64,000 nucleotides of DNA from Actibacterium sp. (GCA_016278325.1 JADQCB010000016.1:1-64000), one strand, 5' to 3'; positions 8,499-17,985 are shown, counted from the first letter of the stretch. Notes: a model not told the origin generated them from the letters alone. Numbers and translations: made by a program.

Positions 8499-9293
8499 AT
8501 GACCTATGTTCGGACCCCGGCCGCAAGTTTTGCGGCGAAATCCGCTGCCGCAACGGCCAGGATCGCAACCGCCCCTTCGGCGCAACCGACGCGGCGGGCG
8601 ACCCGGCTCACCCGGCGCTACGAGGTTTCGGGGCTGACCCGCGCCGGATTGCTATCCGATTTCAACGCGATCGCGCCGGCCAGCCCGGCCTTCGAATCGG
8701 CATTTGCCGGGTTTGCGCGCGGCACGCTGATTTCCACCACCTCCGGCCCCGTCGCGGTCGAGGATCTGATACCCGGAACCATGCTGGAAACCGCCGAAGA
8801 CGGACCGCAGAAATTGCTGTGGGTCGGATCGATGATGATCTTTCCCGGTCTGCCCGACATGGCCGAGGAGGCGGTGCGCCTGACCCGAATCACCGCCGAC
8901 AGTTTCGGCATCGGCCGCCCCTTTCCCGATCTCATGCTGGGCCCTCGCGCGCGGATGCTGCACCGGTCGGGCCTGTGCCGCAGCCGGATCGGGTCCGAAC
9001 AGGCCTTTGCCCCGGCCAGCGCCTTCATTGACGGTTCAAGCATGATCTCGGTCAAACCCGCCGCGCCGGTGCGGGTCTATCATCTGGCGCTGGACGGCCA
9101 GCAGACCCTGCGCGCAAACGGCATCGAGGTGGAAAGCTTTCACCCGGGCCGCGAGCTGGAAAAGACCATGGACCCCGGCATGCTGGAGCTTTTCCTTGGC
9201 CTGTTCCCGCATGTCCGCAAGCTGGAAGATTTCGGCCCGATGCGCACACCGCGCCTGACCACGATGGAACTGGGCGAGATGGACGCCGCGTGA
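8499..9293 (+). CDS. Hint-domain protein lacking the usual catalytic cysteine
   Basis: A 264-residue protein with a low-complexity Ala/Thr/Arg N-terminus (1-40) and a Hint_2-type domain from about residue 65 to 225. The opening is GFARGTLISTTSGPVAVEDLIPG, where Hint domains normally have Cys before F-x-x-GT; here residue 71 is Gly. The later YHLALDGQQTLRANGIEVESF..PG segment matches the C-terminal strand region of this family. Without the nucleophile, self-splicing or cleavage should not occur, so a structural or binding role is more likely. In Rhodobacterales such proteins are common and uncharacterised. Its ATG overlaps the stop of a doubtful 54-codon frame upstream. Confidence 0.8.
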   Translation: MTYVRTPAASFAAKSAAATARIATAPSAQPTRRATRLTRRYEVSGLTRAGLLSDFNAIAPASPAFESAFAGFARGTLISTTSGPVAVEDLIPGTMLETAEDGPQKLLWVGSMMIFPGLPDMAEEAVRLTRITADSFGIGRPFPDLMLGPRARMLHRSGLCRSRIGSEQAFAPASAFIDGSSMISVKPAAPVRVYHLALDGQQTLRANGIEVESFHPGRELEKTMDPGMLELFLGLFPHVRKLEDFGPMRTPRLTTMELGEMDAA

Positions 9294-9312
9294 CCCGCGC
9301 GCGGCCGGCATG

Positions 9313-9813
9313 TCACGACGTTCGGGCCAGCCGCTCCTCAAGCACCTCGAAGGGCACACCGGGGTCATCCTTGGCGCAGCGGATCACCAGCGAGGTCTTT
9401 ACGCTGGCCACGTTGTCTGCCGCCGTCAGCTGTTCGGTCAGAAATGACTGAAAGCTGCTGAGGTCCGGTGCCACGCATTTGAGGATGAAATCCACCTCGC
9501 CATTGAGCATGTGACACTCGCGCACCAATGGCCAGGCGCGGCAGCGTGCCTCGAAGGCGGAAAGATCGGCCTCGGCCTGGCTCTGCAATCCGACCATGGC
9601 GAAAACCTGCACCTCGAAGCCCAGTTCGCGCGGGTCCACATCGGCGTGATAGCCGCGGATGAACCCGGCCTCTTCCAGCGTGCGCACCCGGCGCAGACAT
9701 GGCGGGGCCGAGATCCCGACGCGGCGGGCAAGCTCGACATTGGTCATCCGGCCATCGGCCTGAAGTTCGGCGAGAATCTTTCGGTCGATCGGGTCGAGTT
9801 TCGAGCTTGGCAT
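9313..9813 (-). CDS. Lrp/AsnC-family transcriptional regulator
   Basis: A 166-residue regulator with an N-terminal AsnC-type helix-turn-helix (KLDPIDRKILAELQADGRM..., recognition region VELARRVGISAPPCLRRV at about 25-42) and a C-terminal RAM ligand-binding domain (GLQSQAEADL..., LNGEVDFILKCVAPD). The product is expected to form an octamer or tetramer that senses an amino acid. It is divergent from trxB with 177 bp between starts; this pairing recurs in Rhodobacterales. The intergenic region contains AT-rich imperfect dyads (near 9830-9845 and 9875-9895) that could be its operator, though I could not define one precisely. Confidence 0.92.
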   Translation of the reverse strand: MPSSKLDPIDRKILAELQADGRMTNVELARRVGISAPPCLRRVRTLEEAGFIRGYHADVDPRELGFEVQVFAMVGLQSQAEADLSAFEARCRAWPLVRECHMLNGEVDFILKCVAPDLSSFQSFLTEQLTAADNVASVKTSLVIRCAKDDPGVPFEVLEERLARTS

Positions 9814-9990
9814 CCTGCACTCCGGTATTTTTGCGGATAATATGCAGGCCCGAACCCGGGCGCAATAAAGTTTCAGCATTGCGCAACATTTTAATGCCCA
9901 CCGGGTGCGGTGCCGCTGCGACGGCTTGCACCTTTCATGCCGGGCGCGGCATGCGTATATCGGGCGCAAGGCATTCCAATGAGGTGACAC

Positions 9991-10938
9991 ATGGGCGAGA
10001 CGCGGCACACGAAACTCCTGATCATCGGCTCGGGCCCGGCAGGTTATACAGCCGCCGTCTATGGTGCGCGGGCAATGCTGGAACCGGTGCTGATCCAGGG
10101 CATCCAGCCGGGCGGGCAGTTGACCATCACCACCGAGGTCGAGAACTGGCCCGGCGAGATCGAGATCCAGGGGCCCGACCTGATGATCAGGATGGAAGAG
10201 CACGCCCGCGCCGTCGGGACCGAGATCATCGCCGATCATGTAAGCAGCCTTGACCTGTCCGCCCGGCCCTTTACGGCCGAGACCGACAGCGGCACGACCT
10301 GGACCTGCGACGCGCTTATCCTGGCCACCGGCGCGCAGGCGAAATGGCTCGGGCTGCCGAGCGAGGAGAAATTCAAGGGCTTCGGCGTCTCGGCCTGTGC
10401 CACCTGCGACGGCTTCTTCTATCGCGGGCAAGAGGTGGTCGTCGTGGGCGGTGGAAATACCGCCGTCGAAGAGGCGCTGTTCCTGACCAATTTCGCATCG
10501 AAGGTCACGCTGATCCACCGGCGCGACAGCTTGCGCTCGGAAAAGATCCTGCAAGACCGGTTGTTCCGCAATCCCAAGGTCGAAATCATGTGGGACCACA
10601 CGATCGAAGAGATCATCGGCAGCGACACCCCGCCGGGTGTGGAGGCCGTGCGCGCCCGCCATGTCCATTCGGGCGAAGTGACCGAGGTGCCATGCAAGGG
10701 ATTTTTCGTGGCGATCGGGCATGCCCCGGCCTCGGAACTGGTGAAGGACCAGCTTGAAACGCATATGGGGGGCTATGTCGTTACCCGGCCCGACAGCACC
10801 GAAACCTCGATTCCCGGGGTTTTCGCGGCAGGCGACCTGACCGACCACAAATACCGCCAGGCTGTCACGAGCGCCGGCATGGGCTGCATGGCCGCGCTGG
10901 AGGCCGAGCGTTTCATCGCCGAACAGGCGGTAGAATAA
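9991..10938 (+). CDS. trxB: thioredoxin-disulfide reductase
   Basis: NADPH-dependent flavoenzyme that reduces thioredoxin. The 315-residue protein has the FAD-binding [12 protein letters not shown] at 11-22, the redox-active CATC within [14 protein letters not shown] near residue 135, the NADPH-binding [16 protein letters not shown], the HRRD motif, and the C-terminal [27 protein letters not shown] motif. The ATG at 9991 follows GAGGTGA. It is transcribed away from the Lrp gene and is probably regulated by it. Confidence 0.96.
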   Translation: MGETRHTKLLIIGSGPAGYTAAVYGARAMLEPVLIQGIQPGGQLTITTEVENWPGEIEIQGPDLMIRMEEHARAVGTEIIADHVSSLDLSARPFTAETDSGTTWTCDALILATGAQAKWLGLPSEEKFKGFGVSACATCDGFFYRGQEVVVVGGGNTAVEEALFLTNFASKVTLIHRRDSLRSEKILQDRLFRNPKVEIMWDHTIEEIIGSDTPPGVEAVRARHVHSGEVTEVPCKGFFVAIGHAPASELVKDQLETHMGGYVVTRPDSTETSIPGVFAAGDLTDHKYRQAVTSAGMGCMAALEAERFIAEQAVE

Positions 10939-11002
10939 ATTCCTCGTTTCGGGCGGATTCGCGATCTTTCTGCCGCTTTTTCGAAAAGAAACGCGGCGTG
11001 GC

Positions 11003-11030
11003 TTGAACTTTCGTTTCCAACCGGTCTAAC
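11003..11030 (+). promoter_or_regulatory. candidate sigma-70 promoter for sat-cysC
   Basis: TTGAAC at 11003-11008 and TCTAAC at 11025-11030 are separated by 16 bases and lie about 65 bp before the sat-cysC start. The match to TTGACA/TATAAT is moderate and no regulator site was identified. Inference only. Confidence 0.35.
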
Positions 11031-11095
11031 CCGGCGCCAGCGACCGCGGGAGGGGCCGGTCGCCCAAGGTATTAACAGAAGGCGCGATTGCACCG

Positions 11096-12805
11096 ATGTC
11101 GATGATGAACCATGCTCCGATCCCGGAACTTTATGTTTCCCATGAGTCCGCCCAGAAACTGAAGGTCGAAGCCGGCGACCTGCCAAGTTGGGATCTTACC
11201 CCGCGCCAGACCTGCGACCTGGAATTGTTGATGAACGGCGGGTTCCACCCGCTCAAGGGCTTCCTGACCCAGGCCGATTACGACGGGGTGGTGGAAAACA
11301 TGCGCCTGTCGGACGGATCGCTCTGGCCGATGCCGATCACGCTGGACGTGTCCGAGAAATTCGCCGAAGGGCTGGAGCCCGGACAGGATATCGCGCTGCG
11401 CGACCAGGAGGGGGTGATCCTGGCGATCATGTCGGTGACCGACAAATGGGTGCCGGACAAGGCGCGCGAAGCCGAAAAGGTGTTCGGCGCCGACGATCTG
11501 GCACATCCATCGGTCAACTATCTGCACAACCAGGCCGGGCCGGTCTATCTGGGCGGGCCCATCACCGGCATCCAGCCGCCGGTTCACTATGACTTCAAGG
11601 GGCGGCGCGACACGCCGAACGAATTGCGCACGCGGTTTCGCAAGCTGGGCTGGCGCCGGGTCGTCGCGTTTCAGACGCGCAACCCGCTGCATCGCGCTCA
11701 CCAGGAGCTTACCTTCCGCGCGGCCCGGGAAGCCCAGGCCAACCTGCTGATCCATCCGGTCGTCGGCATGACCAAACCGGGCGATGTCGATCACTTCACC
11801 CGGGTGCGCTGTTATGAGGCGGTGCTGGACAAGTATCCGCAGGCCACCACCACCATGTCGCTGCTGAACCTGGCGATGCGCATGGCCGGCCCGCGCGAGG
11901 CGGTGTGGCACGGCCTGATCCGGAAAAACCACGGCGTCACCCATTTCATTGTCGGGCGGGATCATGCCGGCCCCGGCAAGAACAGCGCCGGCGACGATTT
12001 CTATGGCCCCTATGACGCGCAGGAGCTGTTCCGGGAATACCAGGACGAGATCGGCATCGAGATGGTGCCGTTCAAGCACATGGTCTATGTCCAGGAACGC
12101 GCCCAGTACGAACCCGCCGACGAGATCGAGAAGGACGTGACCGTCCTCAACATCTCGGGCACCGAGCTGCGCCGGCGTCTTTCCGAAGGGCTGGACATCC
12201 CCGACTGGTTTTCATTCCCCGAGGTGGTGGAAGAACTGCGCCGCACCCGTCCGCCGCGGGCGCAGCAGGGCTTTACCGTGTTCCTGACCGGCCTGTCGGG
12301 GTCGGGCAAGTCCACCATCGCCAACGCGCTGATGGTCAAGCTGATGGAGATGGGCGGCCGCCCGGTGACGCTGCTGGACGGTGACGTGGTGCGCAAGAAC
12401 CTGTCATCGGAGCTGGGCTTTTCCAAGGAACACCGGGATCTGAACATCCGCCGCATCGGCTATGTCGCCTCGGAAATCACCAAGAATGGCGGCATTGCCA
12501 TCTGCGCCCCGATCGCGCCCTATACGGCGACGCGACGCGCCGTGCGCGAGGAGATCGAGCAATACGGCGCCTTTTGCGAAGTGCATGTCGCGACCAGCCT
12601 GGAAGAATGCGAGCGCCGCGACCGCAAGGGCCTGTACAAGCTGGCGCGCGAAGGCAAGATCAAGGAATTCACTGGCATATCCGACCCTTACGAAGAACCG
12701 GAGAGCCCCGAGCTTCGCGTCGATACCGAAGGTGTGGACGTCGATAACTGCGCCCACCAGGTATTGCTGAAGCTCGAAGGCATGGGGCTGATCGCGGGGC
12801 GCTGA
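11096..12805 (+). CDS. bifunctional sulfate adenylyltransferase / adenylylsulfate kinase
   Basis: A 569-residue fusion catalysing two steps of sulfate activation: ATP + sulfate to APS, then APS to PAPS. Residues 1 to about 385 are an ATP sulfurylase of the Sat type, with QTRNPLHRAHQ (HxxH) near 197 and GRDHAGPGK near 290. Residues about 393-569 are an APS kinase with P-loop GLSGSGKSTIAN and DGDVVRKNL. The fused form replaces CysD/CysN and CysC. Start choice between 11096 and 11105 (MNHAP) is uncertain. It stands alone, after trxB on the same strand but with 157 bp and a candidate promoter between. Confidence 0.94.
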   Translation: MSMMNHAPIPELYVSHESAQKLKVEAGDLPSWDLTPRQTCDLELLMNGGFHPLKGFLTQADYDGVVENMRLSDGSLWPMPITLDVSEKFAEGLEPGQDIALRDQEGVILAIMSVTDKWVPDKAREAEKVFGADDLAHPSVNYLHNQAGPVYLGGPITGIQPPVHYDFKGRRDTPNELRTRFRKLGWRRVVAFQTRNPLHRAHQELTFRAAREAQANLLIHPVVGMTKPGDVDHFTRVRCYEAVLDKYPQATTTMSLLNLAMRMAGPREAVWHGLIRKNHGVTHFIVGRDHAGPGKNSAGDDFYGPYDAQELFREYQDEIGIEMVPFKHMVYVQERAQYEPADEIEKDVTVLNISGTELRRRLSEGLDIPDWFSFPEVVEELRRTRPPRAQQGFTVFLTGLSGSGKSTIANALMVKLMEMGGRPVTLLDGDVVRKNLSSELGFSKEHRDLNIRRIGYVASEITKNGGIAICAPIAPYTATRRAVREEIEQYGAFCEVHVATSLEECERRDRKGLYKLAREGKIKEFTGISDPYEEPESPELRVDTEGVDVDNCAHQVLLKLEGMGLIAGR

Positions 12806-12841
12806 CCCCCGCCCAGGCGCGAAACACGGATCAAACGCCAA

Positions 12842-12872
12842 GGCTCCGGCGGTCAGGCGACCGGCCGGAGCC
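12842..12872 (+). terminator. possible terminator after sat-cysC
   Basis: A perfect 9-bp stem, GGCTCCGGC / GCCGGAGCC, with a 13-base loop lies 36 bp past the sat-cysC stop. Only a short T-poor tail (CTGTT) follows, so intrinsic termination is uncertain. The remaining sequence to 13068 holds no ORF I can support. Confidence 0.4.
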
Positions 12873-13068
12873 CTGTTCCGGGTCAATCGCGCGCGCCCCG
12901 GGCAAAGCAAGGCATTGTCGTTCAGCACCGCCAACCCGGCGGGTCGAGTTCCATCGCCGGCAATCCCGGTTTACCGGAATCACCCCCACGATGCCGGGCG
13001 ATCCGAAACGCCCACCGCAGGCTGCCTGATGTTGTCGCTGTCCGGTATCGCCGACCGGACGTCTGCGT

Positions 13069-13296
13069 TCAGTGAACCGTCACGGGCGTCAGGTCGTTCT
13101 GGCGCGCCAGGATGAAGGCCAGGTTGCGATCCTTGACCAGCGCCAGCCGCTCGCCATGCGAATCGTGAACGGCATAGAGCCGCTCTGCCCCCATCGCCTG
13201 CTCCTGGACCTCCTCGGGCAGATCGGTCACGGCAACGGGCCGGACATAGACGATGCGGTCTTCGGCCTCGGGCAGGACTTCGTATTTCTCTTTCAT
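13069..13296 (-). CDS. DUF1150 family protein
   Basis: A 75-residue protein (MKEKYEVLPEAEDRIVYVRPV...) matching the small DUF1150 family, which in alphaproteobacteria typically lies beside a small heat-shock protein gene. The conserved core is the YAVHDSHGERLALVKDRNLAFILAR region. The ATG at 13296 follows GAAAGAA and AGAGGGG-type purines. It is 22 bp downstream of hsp20 and certainly in the same transcript. Biochemical function is unknown; stress association is inferred from context. Confidence 0.88.
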   Translation of the reverse strand: MKEKYEVLPEAEDRIVYVRPVAVTDLPEEVQEQAMGAERLYAVHDSHGERLALVKDRNLAFILARQNDLTPVTVH

Positions 13297-13318
13297 TTCT
13301 TTCCCCTCTCTCGCGTCT

Positions 13319-13732
13319 TCAGGCGCGGCGAATGGCGATGGTCTGCACCGCCATCTCGGGCTCTGCGCGTTCCAGATCCACATGCAGCAATCCGTTTTCC
13401 ATCGTGGCACCGACCACGTCCACGCCATCGGCCAGCACGAAGCTGCGCTGAAACTGGCGTGCGGCGATCCCGCGATGCAGGAAGATCCGGTCGTTTCCGT
13501 CATCGGTTTGCCGGCCCCGGATCACCAACTGGCGATCCTCGACCGTAATCGACAGGTCATCATCGCGGAACCCGGCCACGGCCAGCGTGATTCGATATCC
13601 GTGATCGGATGTCTGCTCGATATTGAAGGGCGGATAACCTTCATTGCCGGATTTTGCGTTCCGTTCCAGAAGGCGCTCGATCTGCTCGAACCCCAAAAGA
13701 TAGGGATGCGAGCCGAGGGTCAATTTTGTCAT
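13319..13732 (-). CDS. Hsp20 small heat-shock protein (IbpA-like)
   Basis: An ATP-independent holdase chaperone of 137 residues. It carries the alpha-crystallin domain (about 35-130): YPPFNIEQ, YRITLAVAGFRDDDLSI, the loop-strand QLVIRGRQ, and LHRGIAARQFQRSFVLADGV. The short MTKLTLGSHPYLLGFEQIERLLER N-terminus is typical of rhizobial and rhodobacterial class A proteins. The C-terminal I-x-I motif is present as TIAI. It forms an operon with the DUF1150 gene and is probably heat-induced. Confidence 0.93.
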   Translation of the reverse strand: MTKLTLGSHPYLLGFEQIERLLERNAKSGNEGYPPFNIEQTSDHGYRITLAVAGFRDDDLSITVEDRQLVIRGRQTDDGNDRIFLHRGIAARQFQRSFVLADGVDVVGATMENGLLHVDLERAEPEMAVQTIAIRRA

Positions 13733-13763
13733 TCGTCAAGTCCTTGAGCAAGCGACCTGTTCC

Positions 13764-13792
13764 ATATCCGGCCCCGGTAAATGGCGGCCAAG
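13764..13792 (-). promoter_or_regulatory. possible RpoH-type promoter for hsp20
   Basis: Read on the minus strand, CTTGGC (13792-13787) is followed after about 15 bases by CCGGATAT (13771-13764), resembling the CTTG...CC-TAT heat-shock sigma pattern. It lies about 30-60 bp upstream of the hsp20 start. The match is partial. Confidence 0.3.
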
Positions 13793-13908
13793 CCTGTATA
13801 TGGGACCACCTGGTCGCCCCTGCAAGAGCGGCCTTCCCGGAGCGGCCCAAAATGGGTATGGTCGCAATCCCGGTGATCGGACCGACTCAGCAAGGGGAAC
13901 CACCGCCC

Positions 13909-14130
13909 GTGAACATTGCCGGCGAGATGAAAAACGAAGAGGTGTTGCGCGTGAAGCTGGAGGTGCTTCGCCGCGAACATCGTGACCTGGATGACGCGAT
14001 CCGGGCGTTGGAACACAACGCCGCGCCCGTCGATCAGTTCGCCTTGCGACGACTGAAAAAACAGAAACTGACCCTGAAGGACCGGATCGCGGCGATCGAG
14101 GATCGGCTGACGCCGGACATCATTGCGTAA
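13909..14130 (+). CDS. DUF465 (YdcH-like) small coiled-coil protein
   Basis: A 73-residue all-helical protein: EEVLRVKLEVLRREHRDLDD, a polar turn, then ALRRLKKQKLTLKDRIAAIEDRL, the usual two-helix DUF465 hairpin. I chose the GTG at 13909 because AAGGGGA lies 10 bases upstream; the ATG at 13927 is the alternative. It is divergent from hsp20 and 45 bp before purE, which could be co-transcribed. Function unknown. Confidence 0.8.
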   Translation: MNIAGEMKNEEVLRVKLEVLRREHRDLDDAIRALEHNAAPVDQFALRRLKKQKLTLKDRIAAIEDRLTPDIIA

Positions 14131-14175
14131 CCCCCGCTTCCGGGTATAGTGCCGCCGCGCGACGAAGGGGGCGGC

Positions 14176-14664
14176 ATGAATGACGTGAAAGTTGGCATCA
14201 TCATGGGCAGCCAGTCAGACTGGGCCACGATGAGGAATGCCGCCGAAATACTCGACGAGCTGGATATTTCGCATGAGGCGCGGATCGTCTCGGCCCATCG
14301 CACCCCGGATCGCCTGTGGGATTATGGCCGCGCGGCCGTGGGGCGCGGATTGCAGGTCATCATCGCCGGGGCCGGCGGCGCGGCCCACCTGCCCGGCATG
14401 ATGGCCAGCAAGACCCGCGTTCCCGTGATCGGCGTGCCGGTGCAGACGCGCGCGCTGTCGGGGGTCGATTCGCTCTATTCCATCGTGCAGATGCCGCGGG
14501 GCTTTCCGGTTGCCACGATGGCAATCGGCGCGTCCGGCGCGGCCAATGCCGGGCTGATGGCCGCCGGCATCCTGGCGTTGAACGACCCCGCCCTGGCACA
14601 ACGGCTGGACGACTGGCGCGCGGCGCTCTCGGCCTCCATTCCCGAAAGGCCCGTCGATGACTGA
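14176..14664 (+). CDS. purE: 5-(carboxyamino)imidazole ribonucleotide mutase
   Basis: Class I PurE, which converts N5-CAIR to CAIR in de novo purine synthesis. The 162-residue protein has the signature [13 protein letters not shown] at the N-terminus, [16 protein letters not shown] with the catalytic histidine, and the [14 protein letters not shown] loop. ATG at 14176 (MNDVKVG) follows AGGGGGCGG. The frame overlaps purK by 8 bp, so the two are translationally coupled and their products act in series. Confidence 0.96.
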   Translation: MNDVKVGIIMGSQSDWATMRNAAEILDELDISHEARIVSAHRTPDRLWDYGRAAVGRGLQVIIAGAGGAAHLPGMMASKTRVPVIGVPVQTRALSGVDSLYSIVQMPRGFPVATMAIGASGAANAGLMAAGILALNDPALAQRLDDWRAALSASIPERPVDD

Positions 14665-15733
14665 TCGTCTGGACCCCGGCGCAGCAATCGGCATCCTGGG
14701 CGGTGGCCAGCTTGGCCGGATGCTCTCGGTCGCGGCGGCGCGCCTGGGGTTTACCTGCCATATCTACGACCCCGGCGCCGAGCCGCCCGCAGGGCATGTG
14801 GCCAGAAGGGTGACAACCGCATCCTATGACGACAGCGATGCCCTGCGCGCCTTCGCCGGGGCCGTGGATGTCATCACATACGAGTTCGAGAACGTGCCGA
14901 CCTCGGCCCTCGACATCCTGGAACCGCTGAAACCCATCCGCCCCGGGCGCCGGGCCCTGGCGGTGTCGCAGGACCGGCTGACCGAGAAGGCATTCCTCTG
15001 CGATCTGGGACTGCGAACCGCGCCCTTCGCGGCCGTGGATGACGAGGTGGACATGGCGGAGGCGCTGGAAGAAATCGGCACACCGGCGATCCTCAAGACC
15101 CGGCGCCTGGGCTATGACGGCAAGGGCCAGGTGCGGATCGCCAGCCCCGCGCAGGCCGATGCGGCGCTGGAACAGATGCGCGGGACGCCCGCGGTGATGG
15201 AAGGTTTCGTCGATTTCAGCCACGAGGTCTCGGTCATTGCCGCGCGCGGCCTGGACGGGTCCGTCGCCTGTTTCGACCCCGGCCAGAACGTCCATCGCGA
15301 CGGCATCCTGCGGCGCACGACCGTGCCCGCCCGGCTGACCAGCGCAGAACGCAGCGATGCCGTCCTTCTGGCCGCCAAGATCCTCAACGCGCTGGACTAT
15401 GTCGGGGTGATGGGGGTCGAACTGTTCGTCCTGCCCGACGGGCTGGTGGTCAACGAGATCGCGCCGCGGGTCCACAATTCGGGCCACTGGACCCAGGACG
15501 GCTGCATGATCGACCAGTTCGAACAGCATATCCGCGCCGTCGCGGGCTGGCCCCTGGGCGATGGCCGGCGGCATTCGGATATCGAGATGGAGAACCTGAT
15601 CGGCGCCGATATCGAAAAGGTGCCGGATCTGGCCCGCGACCCGGAGGTGGCGATTCATCTTTATGGCAAGGCCGAGGCCCGGCCAGGCCGCAAGATGGGC
15701 CATGCCAATCGCAGGCTGGGCCCGGCCGGCTGA
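14657..15733 (+). CDS. purK: 5-(carboxyamino)imidazole ribonucleotide synthase
   Basis: ATP-grasp enzyme forming N5-CAIR from AIR, bicarbonate and ATP, feeding PurE. The 358-residue protein starts with the [17 protein letters not shown] nucleotide-binding loop and contains [23 protein letters not shown] (ATP-binding lysine), and the C-terminal [16 protein letters not shown] metal and substrate block. It overlaps the end of purE and converges on the lipase gene 21 bp further on. Confidence 0.96.
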   Translation: MTDRLDPGAAIGILGGGQLGRMLSVAAARLGFTCHIYDPGAEPPAGHVARRVTTASYDDSDALRAFAGAVDVITYEFENVPTSALDILEPLKPIRPGRRALAVSQDRLTEKAFLCDLGLRTAPFAAVDDEVDMAEALEEIGTPAILKTRRLGYDGKGQVRIASPAQADAALEQMRGTPAVMEGFVDFSHEVSVIAARGLDGSVACFDPGQNVHRDGILRRTTVPARLTSAERSDAVLLAAKILNALDYVGVMGVELFVLPDGLVVNEIAPRVHNSGHWTQDGCMIDQFEQHIRAVAGWPLGDGRRHSDIEMENLIGADIEKVPDLARDPEVAIHLYGKAEARPGRKMGHANRRLGPAG

Positions 15734-15754
15734 CCCCGGGCCCGGCCGGTCGGA

Positions 15755-16474
15755 TCATCGGGCGAGAAATTCCAGCGCCTCGAAATAATCCATCGAATGA
15801 TCGAACGCACCGGTTTTCAGGAACACGATCGTCTGGGCGATGACTTCGGGATTCATCATCATGAAGGTATGGGTGACCGGCAGCACGATATGATCGGTCA
15901 TGCCTGCCACCCGGGTCGACTCGACCGAGACCTTGCCATCATCCGCACCCTCGATCATTTCCGAATAGACCGGGTTGAGCGATTGCCTCCCGGCGATCAC
16001 CCCGAGCGGGAAGTCCACCGGCGCCAGGCGGTTGGGCAGGCTTGACTGCCCGGTTCCCAGCTGCGACCCGGCCGGCCCGTTGATCCAGCGGAACAGCGCC
16101 AGGCTGCCCAGTTCATCGACCAGTTCCGAGCCGTGGTTGGGCGGGCCCAGCATGACCACCCGGCCCAGCCGGTCGATCTCGTTCGTGGCCAGCCACTGGC
16201 GCACCAGAAGCCCGCCCATCGAATGGGTCACGAAGCTCACCCGCCCCTCGGGACAGGCGTCCAGCGCGCGCGGAATGATCGTCGCCAGCCGCTCGACCCG
16301 GTATTCGGTGGACGGATAGCCCACCCGGATCGCGTCGAAGCCATGCGCCTCCAGCGCCTCTTCCATGACCAGCATCGACGCGGGCGAGCGGGCCAGCCCG
16401 TGCAGCAACAAGACGCAATCGGCCCGTCCGGGGCCGGGCAGAACAGCCAGTAAAAGGGCAAGCATCAGGCGCAT
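15755..16474 (-). CDS. exported alpha/beta hydrolase (lipase-like)
   Basis: A 239-residue protein with a probable signal peptide ([18 protein letters not shown]). The oxyanion-region [11 protein letters not shown] and the nucleophile elbow [12 protein letters not shown] are followed by [11 protein letters not shown], a pattern shared with bacterial triacylglycerol lipases and PGAP1-like hydrolases. The late [14 protein letters not shown] probably supplies the catalytic histidine. Substrate is not determinable. I chose 16474 rather than 16534 because the former gives a clean signal peptide. It is divergent from the Nudix gene with about 80 bp between starts. Confidence 0.8.
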   Translation of the reverse strand: MRLMLALLLAVLPGPGRADCVLLLHGLARSPASMLVMEEALEAHGFDAIRVGYPSTEYRVERLATIIPRALDACPEGRVSFVTHSMGGLLVRQWLATNEIDRLGRVVMLGPPNHGSELVDELGSLALFRWINGPAGSQLGTGQSSLPNRLAPVDFPLGVIAGRQSLNPVYSEMIEGADDGKVSVESTRVAGMTDHIVLPVTHTFMMMNPEVIAQTIVFLKTGAFDHSMDYFEALEFLAR

Positions 16475-16552
16475 CCCCCGATGATAGCGCCTCGGCCCCC
16501 GGCAGACGAGGTGCAGCTTGCCTGATCCCGTCACTTTGGGCAGTGTCGCGCC

Positions 16553-16999
16553 ATGTCACCCCGCGCCCCCCGCCTGGCCGTCCGCGCCCTGATCCTTCAG
16601 CACGACCGGCTTTTGCTGGTCAATGCCTTTCCCGTCGGCAAGAGCGATCTGTGGTGCGCGCCCGGCGGGGGGACAAGGCGCGGCGCATCCCTGCCCGACA
16701 ACCTGGCGCGCGAGGTGCATGAGGAAACCGGCCTGGACATCCGCGTCGGCGCCCCCTGCATGGTGAACGAATTTCACGACCCCGATACCGGTTTCCACCA
16801 GGTCGACATCTATTTCCGCTGCACGATCCGGGCCGGGCGGATCGACCCCGGCTGGCGCGACCCCGAGGGCATCGTGACCGAGCGGCGTTTCTTCACCCGC
16901 GAAGAGATGCGAACGATCCGCTTCAAGCCCGACAGCCTGCCCGCCGCGGCCTGGGACGGTGGCGTTATCTATGATCCGCTTGAGCCGATCATTCGGTGA
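16553..16999 (+). CDS. Nudix hydrolase
   Basis: A 148-residue single-domain Nudix protein. The box runs from G39 to about residue 62: [23 protein letters not shown]. The metal-binding REVHEE is intact, but the earlier consensus glutamate (position 45) is alanine. The surrounding strands ([26 protein letters not shown]) fit the fold. The substrate is unknown; the length fits nucleoside diphosphate or ADP-ribose type enzymes. Its stop is 134 bp from the map start. Confidence 0.85.
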   Translation: MSPRAPRLAVRALILQHDRLLLVNAFPVGKSDLWCAPGGGTRRGASLPDNLAREVHEETGLDIRVGAPCMVNEFHDPDTGFHQVDIYFRCTIRAGRIDPGWRDPEGIVTERRFFTREEMRTIRFKPDSLPAAAWDGGVIYDPLEPIIR

Positions 17000-17133
17000 T
17001 AATGTCCGCATCGACGCGCGGGACGCCGCGATCACCGGCGCCGGAACGGCCAGGAACCGGGATCCGGCGCCGCCTGGCGGATCGTCCTCTGGCCATTCGG
17101 GACCATCGACATTATCTAGGGGTTGGTCGAGTC

Positions 17134-17955
17134 ATGGAGAACACGTTGGACGACGCACATCAGGGCCGCCTGACACGGGATGGCATCAGGATACACGATG
17201 CGGGCGATTTTGCGGGGATGCACAAGGCAGGGCGTCTTGCCGCCGAGATCCTCGACCGGATCGCCGAACACGTCGTGCCCGGTCAGACCACGGGTGCGCT
17301 GGACCGCCTGATCACCGACATGGTCGACCAGGCCGGCGCGACATCGGCGACCATCGGCTACAAGGGGTATCAGCATGCCTCCTGCATCAGCGTCAATCAC
17401 GTCGTGTGCCACGGCATCCCGGGCGAAAAGCTGCTCAAGGACGGGGACATCCTGAATATCGACGTGACGGTGATCGTGGATGGCTGGTTCGGTGACACCT
17501 CGCGGATGTATGTGGCCGGCAAGCTCAGCCGAAAGGCCGAGCGGCTGATCCAGGTCACCCATGACGCGCTGTTCAAGGGAATCGAGGCCGTCAGGCCGGG
17601 CAACACCTTTGGCGATATCGGCCATGCGATCCAGGCCCATGTCGAACGCAACCGCATGTCGGTAGTCCGCGATTTCTGCGGTCACGGGCTGGGTCGCGTC
17701 TTCCATGCGCCGCCCAATGTGCTGCATTACGGCCGGCCGGGCAGCGGCCCGGTCCTGGAAGAGGGGATGTTCTTTACCATCGAACCGATGGTCAATCTCG
17801 GTCGCCCGGAAACCAAGGTTCTAGCCGATGACTGGACCGCCGTGACCCGTGACAAATCGCTTTCGGCGCAGTTCGAACACTCGATCGGCGTCACTGCCGA
17901 CGGGTTCGAGATTTTCACCCTGTCGCCGGCCGGCCGGTTCCACCCGACCTATTGA
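17134..17955 (+). CDS. map: type I methionine aminopeptidase
   Basis: Removes the N-terminal methionine from nascent proteins. The 273-residue enzyme has the five metal ligands in recognisable motifs: NIDVTVIVDGWFGDTSRM (two Asp), FCGHGLGRVFH (His), FFTIEPMV (Glu) and SAQFEHSIGVT (Glu). The substrate histidine is in SVNHVVCHGIP. ATG at 17134 gives MENTLDDAHQGRLTRDGI; the frame continues upstream to 16996 but without family similarity. It converges with the DUF2189 gene. Confidence 0.95.
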   Translation: MENTLDDAHQGRLTRDGIRIHDAGDFAGMHKAGRLAAEILDRIAEHVVPGQTTGALDRLITDMVDQAGATSATIGYKGYQHASCISVNHVVCHGIPGEKLLKDGDILNIDVTVIVDGWFGDTSRMYVAGKLSRKAERLIQVTHDALFKGIEAVRPGNTFGDIGHAIQAHVERNRMSVVRDFCGHGLGRVFHAPPNVLHYGRPGSGPVLEEGMFFTIEPMVNLGRPETKVLADDWTAVTRDKSLSAQFEHSIGVTADGFEIFTLSPAGRFHPTY

Positions 17956-17956
17956 C

Positions 17957-17985
17957 GGCAGCGGGTCAGCCGAAGCTGACCGCCG
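17957..17985. terminator. hairpin between convergent map and DUF2189 genes
   Basis: GGTCAGC-CGAA-GCTGACC (17964-17981) is a perfect 7-bp stem capped by a stable CGAA tetraloop, with GC-rich flanks that extend it. The stop of the DUF2189 gene lies inside the stem. No T-tract follows on either side, so its strength as a terminator is uncertain. Confidence 0.45.
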
